Translations under genes and position numbers: made by a program
Notes under the pieces: generated by a model
Database searches by the model: none
Told to the model about the DNA's origin: nothing
Seen by the model: the letters and a program-made list of their open reading frames with translations, nothing else
NCBI GenBank assembly: GCA_032622095.1
Contig: CP136068.1
Coordinates: 185,771,960-185,835,959, forward strand
Length of the DNA stretch: 64,000 bases
Source of the DNA: Siphonodentalium dalli
Taxonomy: Eukaryota; Mollusca; Scaphopoda; Gadilida; Siphonodentaliidae
Reading direction: 5' to 3'
Part shown: piece after piece, positions 30,002 through 41,164 of the stretch
Numbering within the stretch: the first letter of the stretch is position 1
Layout: each line of letters opens with the position of its first letter

Positions 30002-30403
30002 GGATAACACATTGTTTATTTATCCGGTGCGATGGTATTACTCGTCTCTTAAATATATTTACATACTAAGTGTTGTCATCACTAAATCCAGCATTCTGAT
30101 TGGTCGGCGCCCACGTGGCTAGTTGCAATTATTTCTCGGTGAATGCGCAACAGCTCATAACAACATCGATACGTCATCTCATAACAACATCGATACGTCA
30201 TTTGGGTTTGGAAAGACGAACGCGTAATGTTTTGGGCGCATTTGGATTCGCGCAGGATTGACTTAATAAATCGTCGGGTTTCAATTGTTCCTGTTAACTT
30301 TTGCCAAGGGTGCTGTGGGATATTTTGGGCTGGTTTTGTCACGATACACTTTTCGATTTAAATACATTTACAAAAGTGGCTTTTTCGCTAAATGTATATA
30401 AAT

Positions 30404-30561
30404 ATAAGGATTAACTGTCATGTGGACTGTTTTTATGGAGATGTAACCGTGAGGTAAGTGGTCATAACTTGTATGTAAAATTCGGGTTTTAAACAAGTTA
30501 TGACCACTTACCTCAAGGTTACATCTCCATAAAAACAGTCCACGTGACAGTTAATCCTTAT
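30404..30561. mobile_element. Hairpin MITE in the unit, arms about 68 bp
   Basis: The left arm starts ATAAGGATTAACTGTCATGT and the right arm is its near-perfect mirror, ending ACAGTTAATCCTTAT. A loop of about 20 bases contains AAAATTCGGGTTTT. The arms include GAGGTAAGTGGTCATAACTT. Present in all five units. Confidence 0.8.
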
Positions 30562-31277
30562 ATAAATCACCCCTGCGATTCCCAATATCAATAAAAAATG
30601 CAAATAAATTCAACTTCCTTATTCGGGTGAGGCTCTTGGGTAACTCGATTCTGCTATCACTGGATTGATCCGGCTCTTCCATCAATTATACTGGCTTTCC
30701 CAATAAAATGTGACATTTTAAAATAATTCTGTCATTTCACAACCAGTTATATGCGACCTCCTTCACACAAACTTACTGAAGTTGAATAAATTCTATGTTA
30801 ATTTAAAATCAAGAATAACACACTACTCACTTCATTATAAAAACATGAATGAGAAATTCAGTGGTAAGAGATCAAATGAAACATTTTAATTAGCATATTT
30901 TCTCTACAAGAAGACTTTTTTGGCTTTATATATTAGAGTGTGTTGTTTATGAGTCACATAGAAATGAGATGTTATATACGGAGTTATGAGATGACAGCGT
31001 TCCTAAGGAGGGTATGATATCTCACATGTGTATTACGGATAACTGCCAGTGGCGTTAATGATCTCATTATATGTGTCTTTATCAGGGCTGTCATGTTTTC
31101 TGATGATGTAATAATCCAGTAGCCATGGTTAACCACACAATCGGAAATATGGCTTGTTGCCATTCATCGGAAACTCTCATTATTATTTGCTACCAAAATA
31201 GGAAATGCCGCGATTGATGCTAAACGTAAAATGAATTAACCATGGCCTATTAAATATGCATAAAATATCAACAGCAG

Positions 31278-31345
31278 CATATATAAGAGAATGCACTGGC
31301 ACAGGTTCTTTATTGCTGCACCAGCGTAGCTCTCGTCATGAAATT
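31278..31345. repeat. Right-end fragment of a CCCTTTCATGAC-type MITE
   Basis: Half a palindrome (CATATATAAGAGAATGCACTGG) is followed by CACAGGTTCTTTATTGCTGC and AGCTCTCGTCATGAAA, the same order as the right ends at 3770-3811 and 11720-11776. Confidence 0.65.
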
Positions 31346-31394
31346 TGCCACAGTTTCATCAGAAAATTTACAAATAATAAGAGCTATCTGAGTC

Positions 31395-31529
31395 GATTGT
31401 TCATGATACAGGTATTCTAACTATTGTTCATGATACAGGTATTCTAACGATTGTTCATGATACAGGTATTCTAATGATTGTTCATGATACAGGTATTCTA
31501 ACGATTGTTCATGATACAGGTATTCTAAC
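31395..31529 (+). repeat. 27-bp minisatellite, 5 copies
   Basis: GATTGTTCATGATACAGGTA followed by TTCTAAC, with one or two substitutions among copies. The pattern is identical in each 7.37-kb unit. Confidence 0.9.
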
Positions 31530-31760
31530 GACACTATATTATATAGCCCAATGAATATGTTGGCCTGTTGTGTATATGAGTGGTTATGTTTCGTATAAAT
31601 GTTGCCAATCTAATTGCCGTGATCTCTCTCTCTCTCTCTCGTTCTGTAATGCTCTTATTTTTGTATAACATGTGTTTTATTTGCTGGAGTTAGTGTTTTC
31701 CTGTTTCCGTGGTAATCTGTTCATGAATATTCATTATGTGACTGAAAGCAGTATATTTCC

Positions 31761-31940
31761 TAAGCTGCTGAACTATGACCTATAAACCAGACTAGACAAG
31801 GTTCCTGCCACAGGGACGTGTAAGCTGCTGAACTATGACCTATAAACCAGACTAGACAAGGTTCCTGCCACATGGACGTGTAAGCTGCTGAACTATGACC
31901 TATAAAACAGACTGGACAAGTTTCCTGCCACAGGGACGTG
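31761..31940 (+). repeat. 60-bp minisatellite, 3 copies
   Basis: TAAGCTGCTGAACTATGACC starts each copy (31761, 31821, 31881). Because 60 is a multiple of three, a repetitive open frame appears on the minus strand; it is not evidence of a gene. Confidence 0.9.
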
Positions 31941-32125
31941 TAATCCTCGAATATCCTAGAACCTGACAAACAACAAATTTAGGCCTGAAAATCATCAAAG
32001 TTTTAAATTGCCTTAAATTTCTGGCCACCATTAATGCATTACTAAAGATCTTTAAAATTGTTAAGAATTTCATAATAGCGGTCTTTAGAAACTTTTAAAG
32101 CCACATGGCAGTTTGCGCTCCAAAA

Positions 32126-32188
32126 TACACCTAATAATATTCCCTTTACACCTAATAATATTCACTTTACACCTAATAATATTCACTT
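32126..32188 (+). repeat. 21-bp tandem repeat, 3 copies
   Basis: TACACCTAATAATATTCACTT, in three adjacent copies with one substitution. Confidence 0.85.
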
Positions 32189-32839
32189 TGGATTTTTCCT
32201 GGTATCAAAATAGGTCTTTAAATACCTGAACAACCTTTTTACGAGCATTATATGTCCCAGAATGACGCATTGAAGTCATAAAAAATACAGCTTCAAACCC
32301 ATATATTGGGGACTTCTGGAATCAGAAAGGTATATTCTGTTATCTGATCATGTACTATACTATTTAAAAACTTAACGCACTACTTTCTATTCATTTTAAT
32401 CATAAAAATTATGTAATACGATAAACGTATCAGAGCGACGACAGTTCTAGCTTTTCTTCCCATGGTCTATACATGTATTTGCAATTTTTTCTGCGACAGC
32501 TGATTTTAAAAATTGAACCAGCGCAAACAAAACAATATCAAATTTAATGAAAAATATAAGAAACCATCACGTATTTTCTGTGCTATATCGATGTATTTTT
32601 GGAAATCTTCTGCGTAGGTTTGTTTTGAGATAACTTTTACCAAATTATGTATACATAATTTTGGGTTCGTTTAAAAATGTTTTCCAAATGACCTTGAATT
32701 TGATTAGTACTGACGTGTGGGGACCCTGACATATAGTCTGGTGTGACTCTCTTTTTTCATTTCGGGTTCATGCCTCGATCTGGCTGCAATCAGTGCCATA
32801 ATCAAGAAATAAGACTTATAATGCCTGTTGTACCAAATA

Positions 32840-33351
32840 CAGTAATGATCTAAATAATCGACTCCTTTACCCAACAGAACGGCCCTGTGCCAATGCATTC
32901 TCTTATATATGCGAGTCGACCATAGGTCGCCTCGCATATATAAGAGAATGCATTGGCTTAACACATTAAAAATTATAAAATTGTTAAAGAATGTAAGAAA
33001 AAATGGTCGACTCGCATATATAAGAGAATGCATTGGCACAGGGCATAACTGTAACCATCACAATGTGGTCAATGCGCCGGTTCCAATGATATCCATATTT
33101 GTATGGTTTTATTGAGACAGACACAAGATAATTTAGGCTGTTGCAGCTTTATTTTGGCCGGTTTGTTGGGTAAAGGGTTAACCACAGCAGAATTATGGGT
33201 AATATTTCAGGATTTAGTCGAAAATATGGCTTGTTGTCATTCATCGGAAAGCTTTCCGATGATTGGCAACAAGCCATATTTCAGACTAAATCCTGAAAAA
33301 TTACCCATAATTATGCTGTGGTTAAGGAGTCGATTATTTAGGGCATTATTG
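32840..33351. mobile_element. TA-flanked hairpin MITE (Tc1/mariner-like), interrupted by another MITE
   Basis: The ends CAGTAATGATCTAAATAATC and its mirror GATTATTTAGGGCATTATTG are flanked by TA (32838-32839, 33352-33353). The right half is a hairpin centred on GGAAAGCTTTCC (about 33249), with arms CCACAGCAGAATTATGGGTA and mirror. The left end is separated from its hairpin by a TTAA-type MITE at 32864-33177. A partial sister copy without that insertion is at 34119. Confidence 0.7.
32864..33177. mobile_element. CCCTTTACCCAACA MITE nested at a TTAA site
   Basis: The left end CCTTTACCCAACAGAACGGCC and right end GGCCGGTTTGTTGGGTAAAGGG are inverted. TTAA follows on the right (33178-33181) and is partly lost on the left. 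It carries a complete palindrome (32889-32957), a half palindrome (33004-33040) and an AAAGAATGTAAGAAAAAATG spacer. This is the reverse orientation of the copy at 34755. Confidence 0.75.
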
Positions 33352-33574
33352 TATATCCCGGTAAATTTGTGCCTTTAAAATAAGATAATAAGTTCAACAA
33401 ACGAACTATAATTAACAAGAATGGCTGTGTGTATGTAGTTATTATCGAGTGTTACTTTTTTTCTCATGTAAAGATGATTTTATGTCAATTGTGTTGATTC
33501 ATAAATTTCCCTGCACACATGATGTTTGTAAGGGCTGTTTTCCTTCCTTAAAAGTTAAAACTGCTTGAAATAAT

Positions 33575-33736
33575 TCACCAACTGAGTTTATATATATAGT
33601 CCATTGCTCGTATACATCAAGTGGATTTATAGATAGTCCAGAGCTCATATTCACCAACTGAGTTTATATATATAGTCCATTGCTCGTATACATCACGTGT
33701 ATTTATAGATAGTCCAGGGCTCATATTCACCAACTG

Positions 33737-33792
<56 letters not shown>
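33575..33792 (+). repeat. 76-bp tandem repeat ending in a (TA)n run
   Basis: TCACCAACTGAGTTTATATA recurs at 33575, 33651 and 33727. The third copy runs into a TA microsatellite (about 33741-33791) whose length differs among the five units. Confidence 0.85.
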
Positions 33793-33795
<3 letters not shown>

Positions 33796-34118
33796 CAGAG
33801 GGCAATGAATAGCCTATATTTTTGACCAAAAAAATGTCAATAAATGACGTTGAATTTCATAATAGAGGTCCTGAAAATTTTGACAAATGGCCTTGAATTT
33901 TAGGTGTTACCTGTGATAACCACGCTAGTATACTTACAATAGGATTTGTTTTATATATTACATAAATACACTAATGTTGAAGAAAGGAAGGAAGAAAAAA
34001 GCTTGAGATTGTATGCTTTGTTAATTGATTCACATGTTCAAAGATATCTCACTCAATTATTCTCATCAATATTGTTATTCTATGGTAATTCTGTGATTAC
34101 AGCTCCATAACATGAAAA

Positions 34119-34262
34119 TACAGTAATGCCCTAAGTAATCGGCTCCTTAACCACAGCAGAATTATGGGTAACTTTTCAGGATTTAGTCTGAAATATGGCT
34201 TGTTGCCATTCATCGGAAAGCTCTCCCCGAGAGCTTTCCGATGAATGGCAACACGCCATAGC
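34119..34262. mobile_element. Partial hairpin MITE with intact TTAA (empty site)
   Basis: TACAGTAATGCCCTAAGTAA and GGCTCCTTAACCACAGCAG match the element at 32840 before its insertion. The inner hairpin CATTCATCGGAAAGCTC... is complete but the right TIR is missing. Confidence 0.65.
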
Positions 34263-34326
34263 GACACATCTATAAAATTATTTAATTAATATATACCAGA
34301 CGATTGCAGATTTCAATCATAGCAAA

Positions 34327-34396
34327 CGCTAAGCTCCCCCCACTATTGACTGGCTCCTCCCACTAATGACTGGCTCCTCCCACTGTTGATTGGCTG
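34327..34396 (+). repeat. 20-bp tandem repeat, 3 copies
   Basis: CTCCTCCCACTAATGACTGG in three copies, the last ending in a GATTGGCTG CCAAT-type motif. Confidence 0.75.
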
Positions 34397-34552
34397 TTCA
34401 CAGATGACTACGATCTTCATCTCTTCAGTTGTGGAGCTGTAATTATTATTTTCATCTGCTTCATTTGTGTCATTATCATTGATGATATCGCATTTTAATG
34501 TTTACAATTTTTACAATAAAATATTTTTCTATTTTATATCTGTTTTTGTTCT

Positions 34553-34575
34553 TTCTCTCTCTCTCTCTCTCTCTG
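34553..34575 (+). repeat. (CT)n microsatellite
   Basis: CT run of variable length among units; a second one lies at about 31623-31640. Confidence 0.9.
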
Positions 34576-34754
34576 TAAGCATTGAAATAAATGCATGGTA
34601 AAGGGACCAGAGGTCTTCAAAGTCGATTCATGCGACATAACATAAATTTAATAAAACTCAAATAAAAAGTACATGCAAAAATTAATAGATTTTGTTCTTA
34701 TTTTCATTATTAATATCTCCAATAATGAGATGTTTTGCATTGTGTTACTGTTAA

Positions 34755-35198
34755 CCCTTTACCCAACAAAGCAGCCAAAAACGCCCAAATAAAGCTTCAA
34801 CAGCCTAAAATATCTTCGGTCTGTCTCAATAGAACCATACAAATATGGATATCATTGGAACCGGTTCATTGACCACATTGTGATGGTTACAGTTATGCCC
34901 TGTGCCAATGCATTCTCTTATATATGCGAGTCGACCATAGGTCGCCTCGCATATATAAGAGAATGCATTGGCCTAAAAAACACTTTTTACCATTTTTTCT
35001 TACATTCGTTAACAATTTTATAATTTTTTCTTACATTTTTAAACATTTTTTATAATATTTTTCTACATTCTTTGACAATTTTATCATATTTAATATGTGT
35101 TAAGCCAATGCATTCTCTTATATATGCGAGGCGACCTATGGTCGACTCGCATATATAAGAGAATGCATTGGCACAGGGCCGTTCTGTTGGGTAAAGGG
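34755..35198. mobile_element. CCCTTTACCCAACA MITE, TTAA on both sides, two palindromes
   Basis: The ends CCCTTTACCCAACAAAGC and GTTCTGTTGGGTAAAGGG are flanked by TTAA (34751-34754, 35199-35202). It contains palindromes at 34904-34972 and 35104-35172 with a TTTTTTCTTACATT spacer. It also has a unique part that pairs with the copy at 32864 in reverse, for example CCATACAAATATGGATATCA. Confidence 0.8.
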
Positions 35199-35202
35199 TT
35201 AA

Positions 35203-36430
35203 GTGGTATTACTGATAATAAGTCCAATTAGTACAAAAAGATAGTCAAGTCTAATCAAAACTTGATGTGGGTTAGAGCACAAGAATTGTTATTTACCAGA
35301 AGCAATCGAGTCGAAGACAAGATTTATTCTGGTGAAGAACTATTTGCGTGCTCTGACCGATTTAGAGCTCAATTGATCCCACATAATGCAATCAACTGGA
35401 AATGTGCCGTTGGGCGTGTTTTGACCATGACGCACAATCCGTGCGCTGGCCACGATTGGACACAATCGCCAGTTAGCCACACCCAACAACGTGATTAACA
35501 TGCACTGATCGCCGTTGAATGTGAATAAATATGTCCGAAACAACACGGACTGGATGGCCCCACTTTGAAGCGCCCGTGCGTTTTGTCTGCTATGAGTTGT
35601 GTGTGCCTAACAATGGGATAATCACTGAACTATTCCTTCGCCAGCCTTGGGAATTGGTGTGCTTTACCAAAAATCAGGGAACGATTGTAACAATGGGATT
35701 GTGCTCTGAACATTGGAAAAGATTGAAACATTGAAAAAATATTCTGAAAACCATATTTATCGACAAATCACTGTAACAGTTATGTTTATATAATAATTTG
35801 GTTTCAACCTGTGAACTGTTTATTGGAGAACTATCCATAATGAGTATAAGTTTAACTCTTTAACCCTCAATGAGGGTGATTTGACGTGTCTAACGGGTAA
35901 CTTTACCCGGGACAGCCCTCACCGGTAACGTCAAGATAGACAACAGGGCGTAATTAGCAGCGAATTTGTTGCGCTCGCTTATTGATAATTTCATTAGACA
36001 TGTTGTTACCTCGAATTTCTTGAACACCCCTGAAATAGGGAAGATTTCAAGGCAAATTGAATCCGTTATTCCACAACTTATTACCAGCTAAATTTTTGAT
36101 TGTGAGAATAAGACCTATACAGCGGAACTGGTCAGGCTATATCATACAGGAATGGAGAAAATGTCATTTTTATTTATGCCAAACTTGATGGAAAAAGTTG
36201 AGAACCGAGTGACATCTAGCGGATGCGGGAGGAATATATAGGAGAGAATGAAATAGACACTGGGCCCTGATTGGTCAATAGCCTTGTGTGCTTTTCACAT
36301 AAAAAAATCATCACACCTCTTCCCTATGATTTCCCATAGGTAAAATAACCATTGGCACAGGAATTAACCCTTTGTAGTGAAGTTTGAATTTTTTGGTGTG
36401 GTCTAAAATATGACTGTATTTTTTTATGCG
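35203..36430. other. Least repetitive part of the unit; no gene recognised
   Basis: Contains two short plus-strand frames (35262-35498 and 35531-35734) and an overlapping minus-strand frame, none with a known motif or a good start context. At 35863-35950 CTCAATGAGGGTGA..., GGGTAACTTTACCCGGG and GACAGCCCTCACCGG form small inverted repeats. It is preserved in all units, but so is everything else, so conservation is not informative. Confidence 0.45.
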
Positions 36431-36440
36431 GTTCTGACAC

Positions 36441-36696
36441 GGTAGAGGGGTAATGTCGCAAGAGCTATACCCGACCTTCACCTCAGAATTTGCAGTCACG
36501 TTATATTCAACTAATTAACAGGTCTTTTTCGGGTGGTTTCTAGAACACCAAAGTGGGTGGAACATCTTGATATACAAGTCAAATTGCACATGCGGGTGGA
36601 ATGAGGTCGATTTGAGATTATAGATGCGCGCCCTACGAGTATACCATTTATCGAGGTCAAGGACGAGTATAGCTCTTGCGACATTACCCCGCTACC
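36441..36696. mobile_element. Mutator-like MITE in the unit (256 bp)
   Basis: TIRs GGTAGAGGGGTAATGTCGCA and TTGCGACATTACCCCGCTACC. The flanks TTCTGACAC (36432-36440) and TTCTGAAAC (36697-36705) are a 9-bp target duplication with one mismatch. The interior relates to 6948-7192 in reverse orientation. The 124-codon minus-strand frame that crosses its right end is fortuitous. Confidence 0.75.
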
Positions 36697-36705
36697 TTCT
36701 GAAAC

Positions 36706-37373
36706 ACTAGTTACGAAAACATAAGATTTAAAGGCGAATTCCCTGCTAGACAGACATGATTTTTTTGTGTAAAAAGTTTCCCAAAATGTCAATTTTTCAG
36801 ATTTAAAGAAAATTTTGGACCCAACATTTATATTGCCAACACTACACGCTAAAAGCTGAAAAATAGAAAAAATCAATGCCATCATGGAAATATTACCCCT
36901 AGATGAATGTTGATCCAGGGTGGTGAAATAATTAACCTGGCATTTAATGGGGGTATGTTTAAAAATTTGATGATGATTTTTTGTGCGGAATTAGGGTAGT
37001 ATCAAAAGCGGTAAATTTAAAGATGGAAAAAGCACACAGACGTATTAATTTGTTTGGGCCATATATTGGGTCCGAAGAGTCATTATTCAAAATTGACTAG
37101 GTTATAAAGTTCCAGCATTCACAAGGAATCGAGAATAGACCCGGACATTAACACTGTCGCCTATGGAGAATAATTGGTGTATACTACATGTAACCGAAAG
37201 TCACCAGAAAACGTTATGGGAAAATCCTAGTGATGCAGGGAATACACATCCCGTATCCGATTGTAATTTAAACTTCTGCAGAGAAAACTGGGAAAATCTA
37301 GCTTTAATATCGAGTAGGTCATAACATTTTACGACTTGATCGTTGGTTGCGTTATTTTGAGTTTGTCGCTTTC
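36706..37373. other. Unit tail, no recognised feature
   Basis: AT-rich sequence up to the landmark that starts the next unit. No repeat or gene was identified. Confidence 0.45.
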
Positions 37374-40300
37374 GGATAACACATTGTTTATTTATCCGGT
37401 GCGATGGTATTACTCGTCTCTTAAATATATTTACATACTAAGTGTTGTCATCACTAAATCCAGCATTCTGATTGGTCGGCGCCCACGTGGCTAGTTGCAA
37501 TTATTTCTCGGTGAATGCGCAACAGCTCATAACAACATCGATACGTCATCTCATAACAACATCGATACGTCATTTGGGTTTGGAAAGACGAACGCGTAAT
37601 GTTTTGGGCGCATTTGGATTCGCGCAGGATTGACTTAATAAATCGTCGGGTTTCAATTGTTCCTGTTAACTTTTGCCAAGGGTGCTGTGGGATATTTTGG
37701 GCTGGTTTTGTCACGATACACTTTTCGATTTAAATACATTTACAAAAGTGGCTTTTTCGCTAAATGTATATAAATATAAGGATTAACTGTCATGTGGACT
37801 GTTTTTATGGAGATGTAACCGTGAGGTAAGTGGTCATAACTTGTATGTAAAATTCGGGTTTTAAACAAGTTATGACCACTTACCTCAAGGTTACATCTCC
37901 ATAAAAACAGTCCACGTGACAGTTAATCCTTATATAAATCACCCCTGCGATTCCCAATATCAATAAAAAATGCAAATAAATTCAACTTCCTTATTCGGGT
38001 GAGGCTCTTGGGTAACTCGATTCTGCTATCACTGGATTGATCCGGCTCTTCCATCAATTATACTGGCTTTCCCAATAAAATGTGACATTTTAAAATAATT
38101 CTGTCATTTCACAACCAGTTATATGCGACCTCCTTCACACAAACTTACTGAAGTTGAATAAATTCTATGTTAATTTAAAATCAAGAATAACACACTACTC
38201 ACTTCATTATAAAAACATGAATGAGAAATTCAGTGGTAAGAGATCAAATGAAACATTTTAATTAGCATATTTTCTCTACAAGAAGACTTTTTTGGCTTTA
38301 TATATTAGAGTGTGTTGTTTATGAGTCACATAGAAATGAGATGTTATATACGGAGTTATGAGATGACAGCGTTCCTAAGGAGGGTATGATATCTCACATG
38401 TGTATTACGGATAACTGCCAGTGGCGTTAATGATCTCATTATATGTGTCTTTATCAGGGCTGTCATGTTTTCTGATGATGTAATAATCCAGTAGCCATGG
38501 TTAACCACACAATCGGAAATATGGCTTGTTGCCATTCATCGGAAACTCTCATTATTATTTGCTACCAAAATAGGAAATGCCGCGATTGATGCTAAACGTA
38601 AAATGAATTAACCATGGCCTATTAAATATGCATAAAATATCAACAGCAGCATATATAAGAGAATGCACTGGCACAGGTTCTTTATTGCTGCACCAGCGTA
38701 GCTCTCGTCATGAAATTTGCCACAGTTTCATCAGAAAATTTACAAATAATAAGAGCTATCTGAGTCGATTGTTCATGATACAGGTATTCTAACTATTGTT
38801 CATGATACAGGTATTCTAACGATTGTTCATGATACAGGTATTCTAATGATTGTTCATGATACAGGTATTCTAACGATTGTTCATGATACAGGTATTCTAA
38901 CGACACTATATTATATAGCCCAATGAATATGTTGGCCTGTTGTGTATATGAGTGGTTATGTTTCGTATAAATGTTGCCAATCTAATTGCCGTGATCTCTC
39001 TCTCTCTCTCTCGTTCTGTAATGCTCTTATTTTTGTATAACATGTGTTTTATTTGCTGGAGTTAGTGTTTTCCTGTTTCCGTGGTAATCTGTTCATGAAT
39101 ATTCATTATGTGACTGAAAGCAGTATATTTCCTAAGCTGCTGAACTATGACCTATAAACCAGACTAGACAAGGTTCCTGCCACAGGGACGTGTAAGCTGC
39201 TGAACTATGACCTATAAACCAGACTAGACAAGGTTCCTGCCACATGGACGTGTAAGCTGCTGAACTATGACCTATAAAACAGACTGGACAAGTTTCCTGC
39301 CACAGGGACGTGTAATCCTCGAATATCCTAGAACCTGACAAACAACAAATTTAGGCCTGAAAATCATCAAAGTTTTAAATTGCCTTAAATTTCTGGCCAC
39401 CATTAATGCATTACTAAAGATCTTTAAAATTGTTAAGAATTTCATAATAGCGGTCTTTAGAAACTTTTAAAGCCACATGGCAGTTTGCGCTCCAAAATAC
39501 ACCTAATAATATTCCCTTTACACCTAATAATATTCACTTTACACCTAATAATATTCACTTTGGATTTTTCCTGGTATCAAAATAGGTCTTTAAATACCTG
39601 AACAACCTTTTTACGAGCATTATATGTCCCAGAATGACGCATTGAAGTCATAAAAAATACAGCTTCAAACCCATATATTGGGGACTTCTGGAATCAGAAA
39701 GGTATATTCTGTTATCTGATCATGTACTATACTATTTAAAAACTTAACGCACTACTTTCTATTCATTTTAATCATAAAAATTATGTAATACGATAAACGT
39801 ATCAGAGCGACGACAGTTCTAGCTTTTCTTCCCATGGTCTATACATGTATTTGCAATTTTTTCTGCGACAGCTGATTTTAAAAATTGAACCAGCGCAAAC
39901 AAAACAATATCAAATTTAATGAAAAATATAAGAAACCATCACGTATTTTCTGTGCTATATCGATGTATTTTTGGAAATCTTCTGCGTAGGTTTGTTTTGA
40001 GATAACTTTTACCAAATTATGTATACATAATTTTGGGTTCGTTTAAAAATGTTTTCCAAATGACCTTGAATTTGATTAGTACTGACGTGTGGGGACCCTG
40101 ACATATAGTCTGGTGTGACTCTCTTTTTTCATTTCGGGTTCATGCCTCGATCTGGCTGCAATCAGTGCCATAATCAAGAAATAAGACTTATAATGCCTGT
40201 TGTACCAAATACAGTAATGATCTAAATAATCGACTCCTTTACCCAACAGAACGGCCCTGTGCCAATGCATTCTCTTATATATGCGAGTCGACCATAGGTC

Positions 40301-41110
40301 GCCTCGCATATATAAGAGAATGCATTGGCTTAACACATTAAAAATTATAAAATTGTTAAAGAATGTAAGAAAAAATGGTCGACTCGCATATATAAGAGAA
40401 TGCATTGGCACAGGGCATAACTGTAACCATCACAATGTGGTCAATGCGCCGGTTCCAATGATATCCATATTTGTATGGTTTTATTGAGACAGACACAAGA
40501 TAATTTAGGCTGTTGCAGCTTTATTTTGGCCGGTTTGTTGGGTAAAGGGTTAACCACAGCAGAATTATGGGTAATATTTCAGGATTTAGTCGAAAATATG
40601 GCTTGTTGTCATTCATCGGAAAGCTTTCCGATGATTGGCAACAAGCCATATTTCAGACTAAATCCTGAAAAATTACCCATAATTATGCTGTGGTTAAGGA
40701 GTCGATTATTTAGGGCATTATTGTATATCCCGGTAAATTTGTGCCTTTAAAATAAGATAATAAGTTCAACAAACGAACTATAATTAACAAGAATGGCTGT
40801 GTGTATGTAGTTATTATCGAGTGTTACTTTTTTTCTCATGTAAAGATGATTTTATGTCAATTGTGTTGATTCATAAATTTCCCTGCACACATGATGTTTG
40901 TAAGGGCTGTTTTCCTTCCTTAAAAGTTAAAACTGCTTGAAATAATTCACCAACTGAGTTTATATATATAGTCCATTGCTCGTATACATCAAGTGGATTT
41001 ATAGATAGTCCAGAGCTCATATTCACCAACTGAGTTTATATATATAGTCCATTGCTCGTATACATCACGTGTATTTATAGATAGTCCAGGGCTCATATTC
41101 ACCAACTGAG

Positions 41111-41164
<54 letters not shown>

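Larger units (their letters stand above)
30002..37373 (+). repeat. 7.37-kb unit, copy 1
   Basis: Begins directly at the gap. Its left edge may therefore be arbitrary, because it coincides with the arrival of sequence after the N run. Used as the reference for the sub-features listed below. Add 7372, 14741, 22116 or 30213 to reach the same place in later copies (before small indels; after 55805 add a further 725 within copy 4). Confidence 0.9.

Noticed and set aside
29787-30122. Open frame across the gap
   Set aside because: It includes the run of N and joins unrelated sequence.
31760-31969. Minus-strand protein with 20-residue repeats
   Set aside because: The 60-bp minisatellite unit is a multiple of three, so any frame looks like a repeat protein. 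No start context or flanking coding signal.
32704-33378. Several open frames of 68-144 codons around the palindromes in each unit
   Set aside because: They are translations of MITE ends and hairpins, and the mirrored arms give open frames on both strands.
35262-35734. Two short plus-strand frames in the unique part of the unit
   Set aside because: No recognisable motif, an overlapping frame on the other strand, and no splice or poly(A) logic. Identity among units reflects recent duplication, not selection.
36511-36885. 124-codon minus-strand frame repeated in every unit
   Set aside because: It starts in unit tail sequence and ends inside the Mutator-like MITE at 36441-36696. The homologous region at 6948 does not keep the frame.
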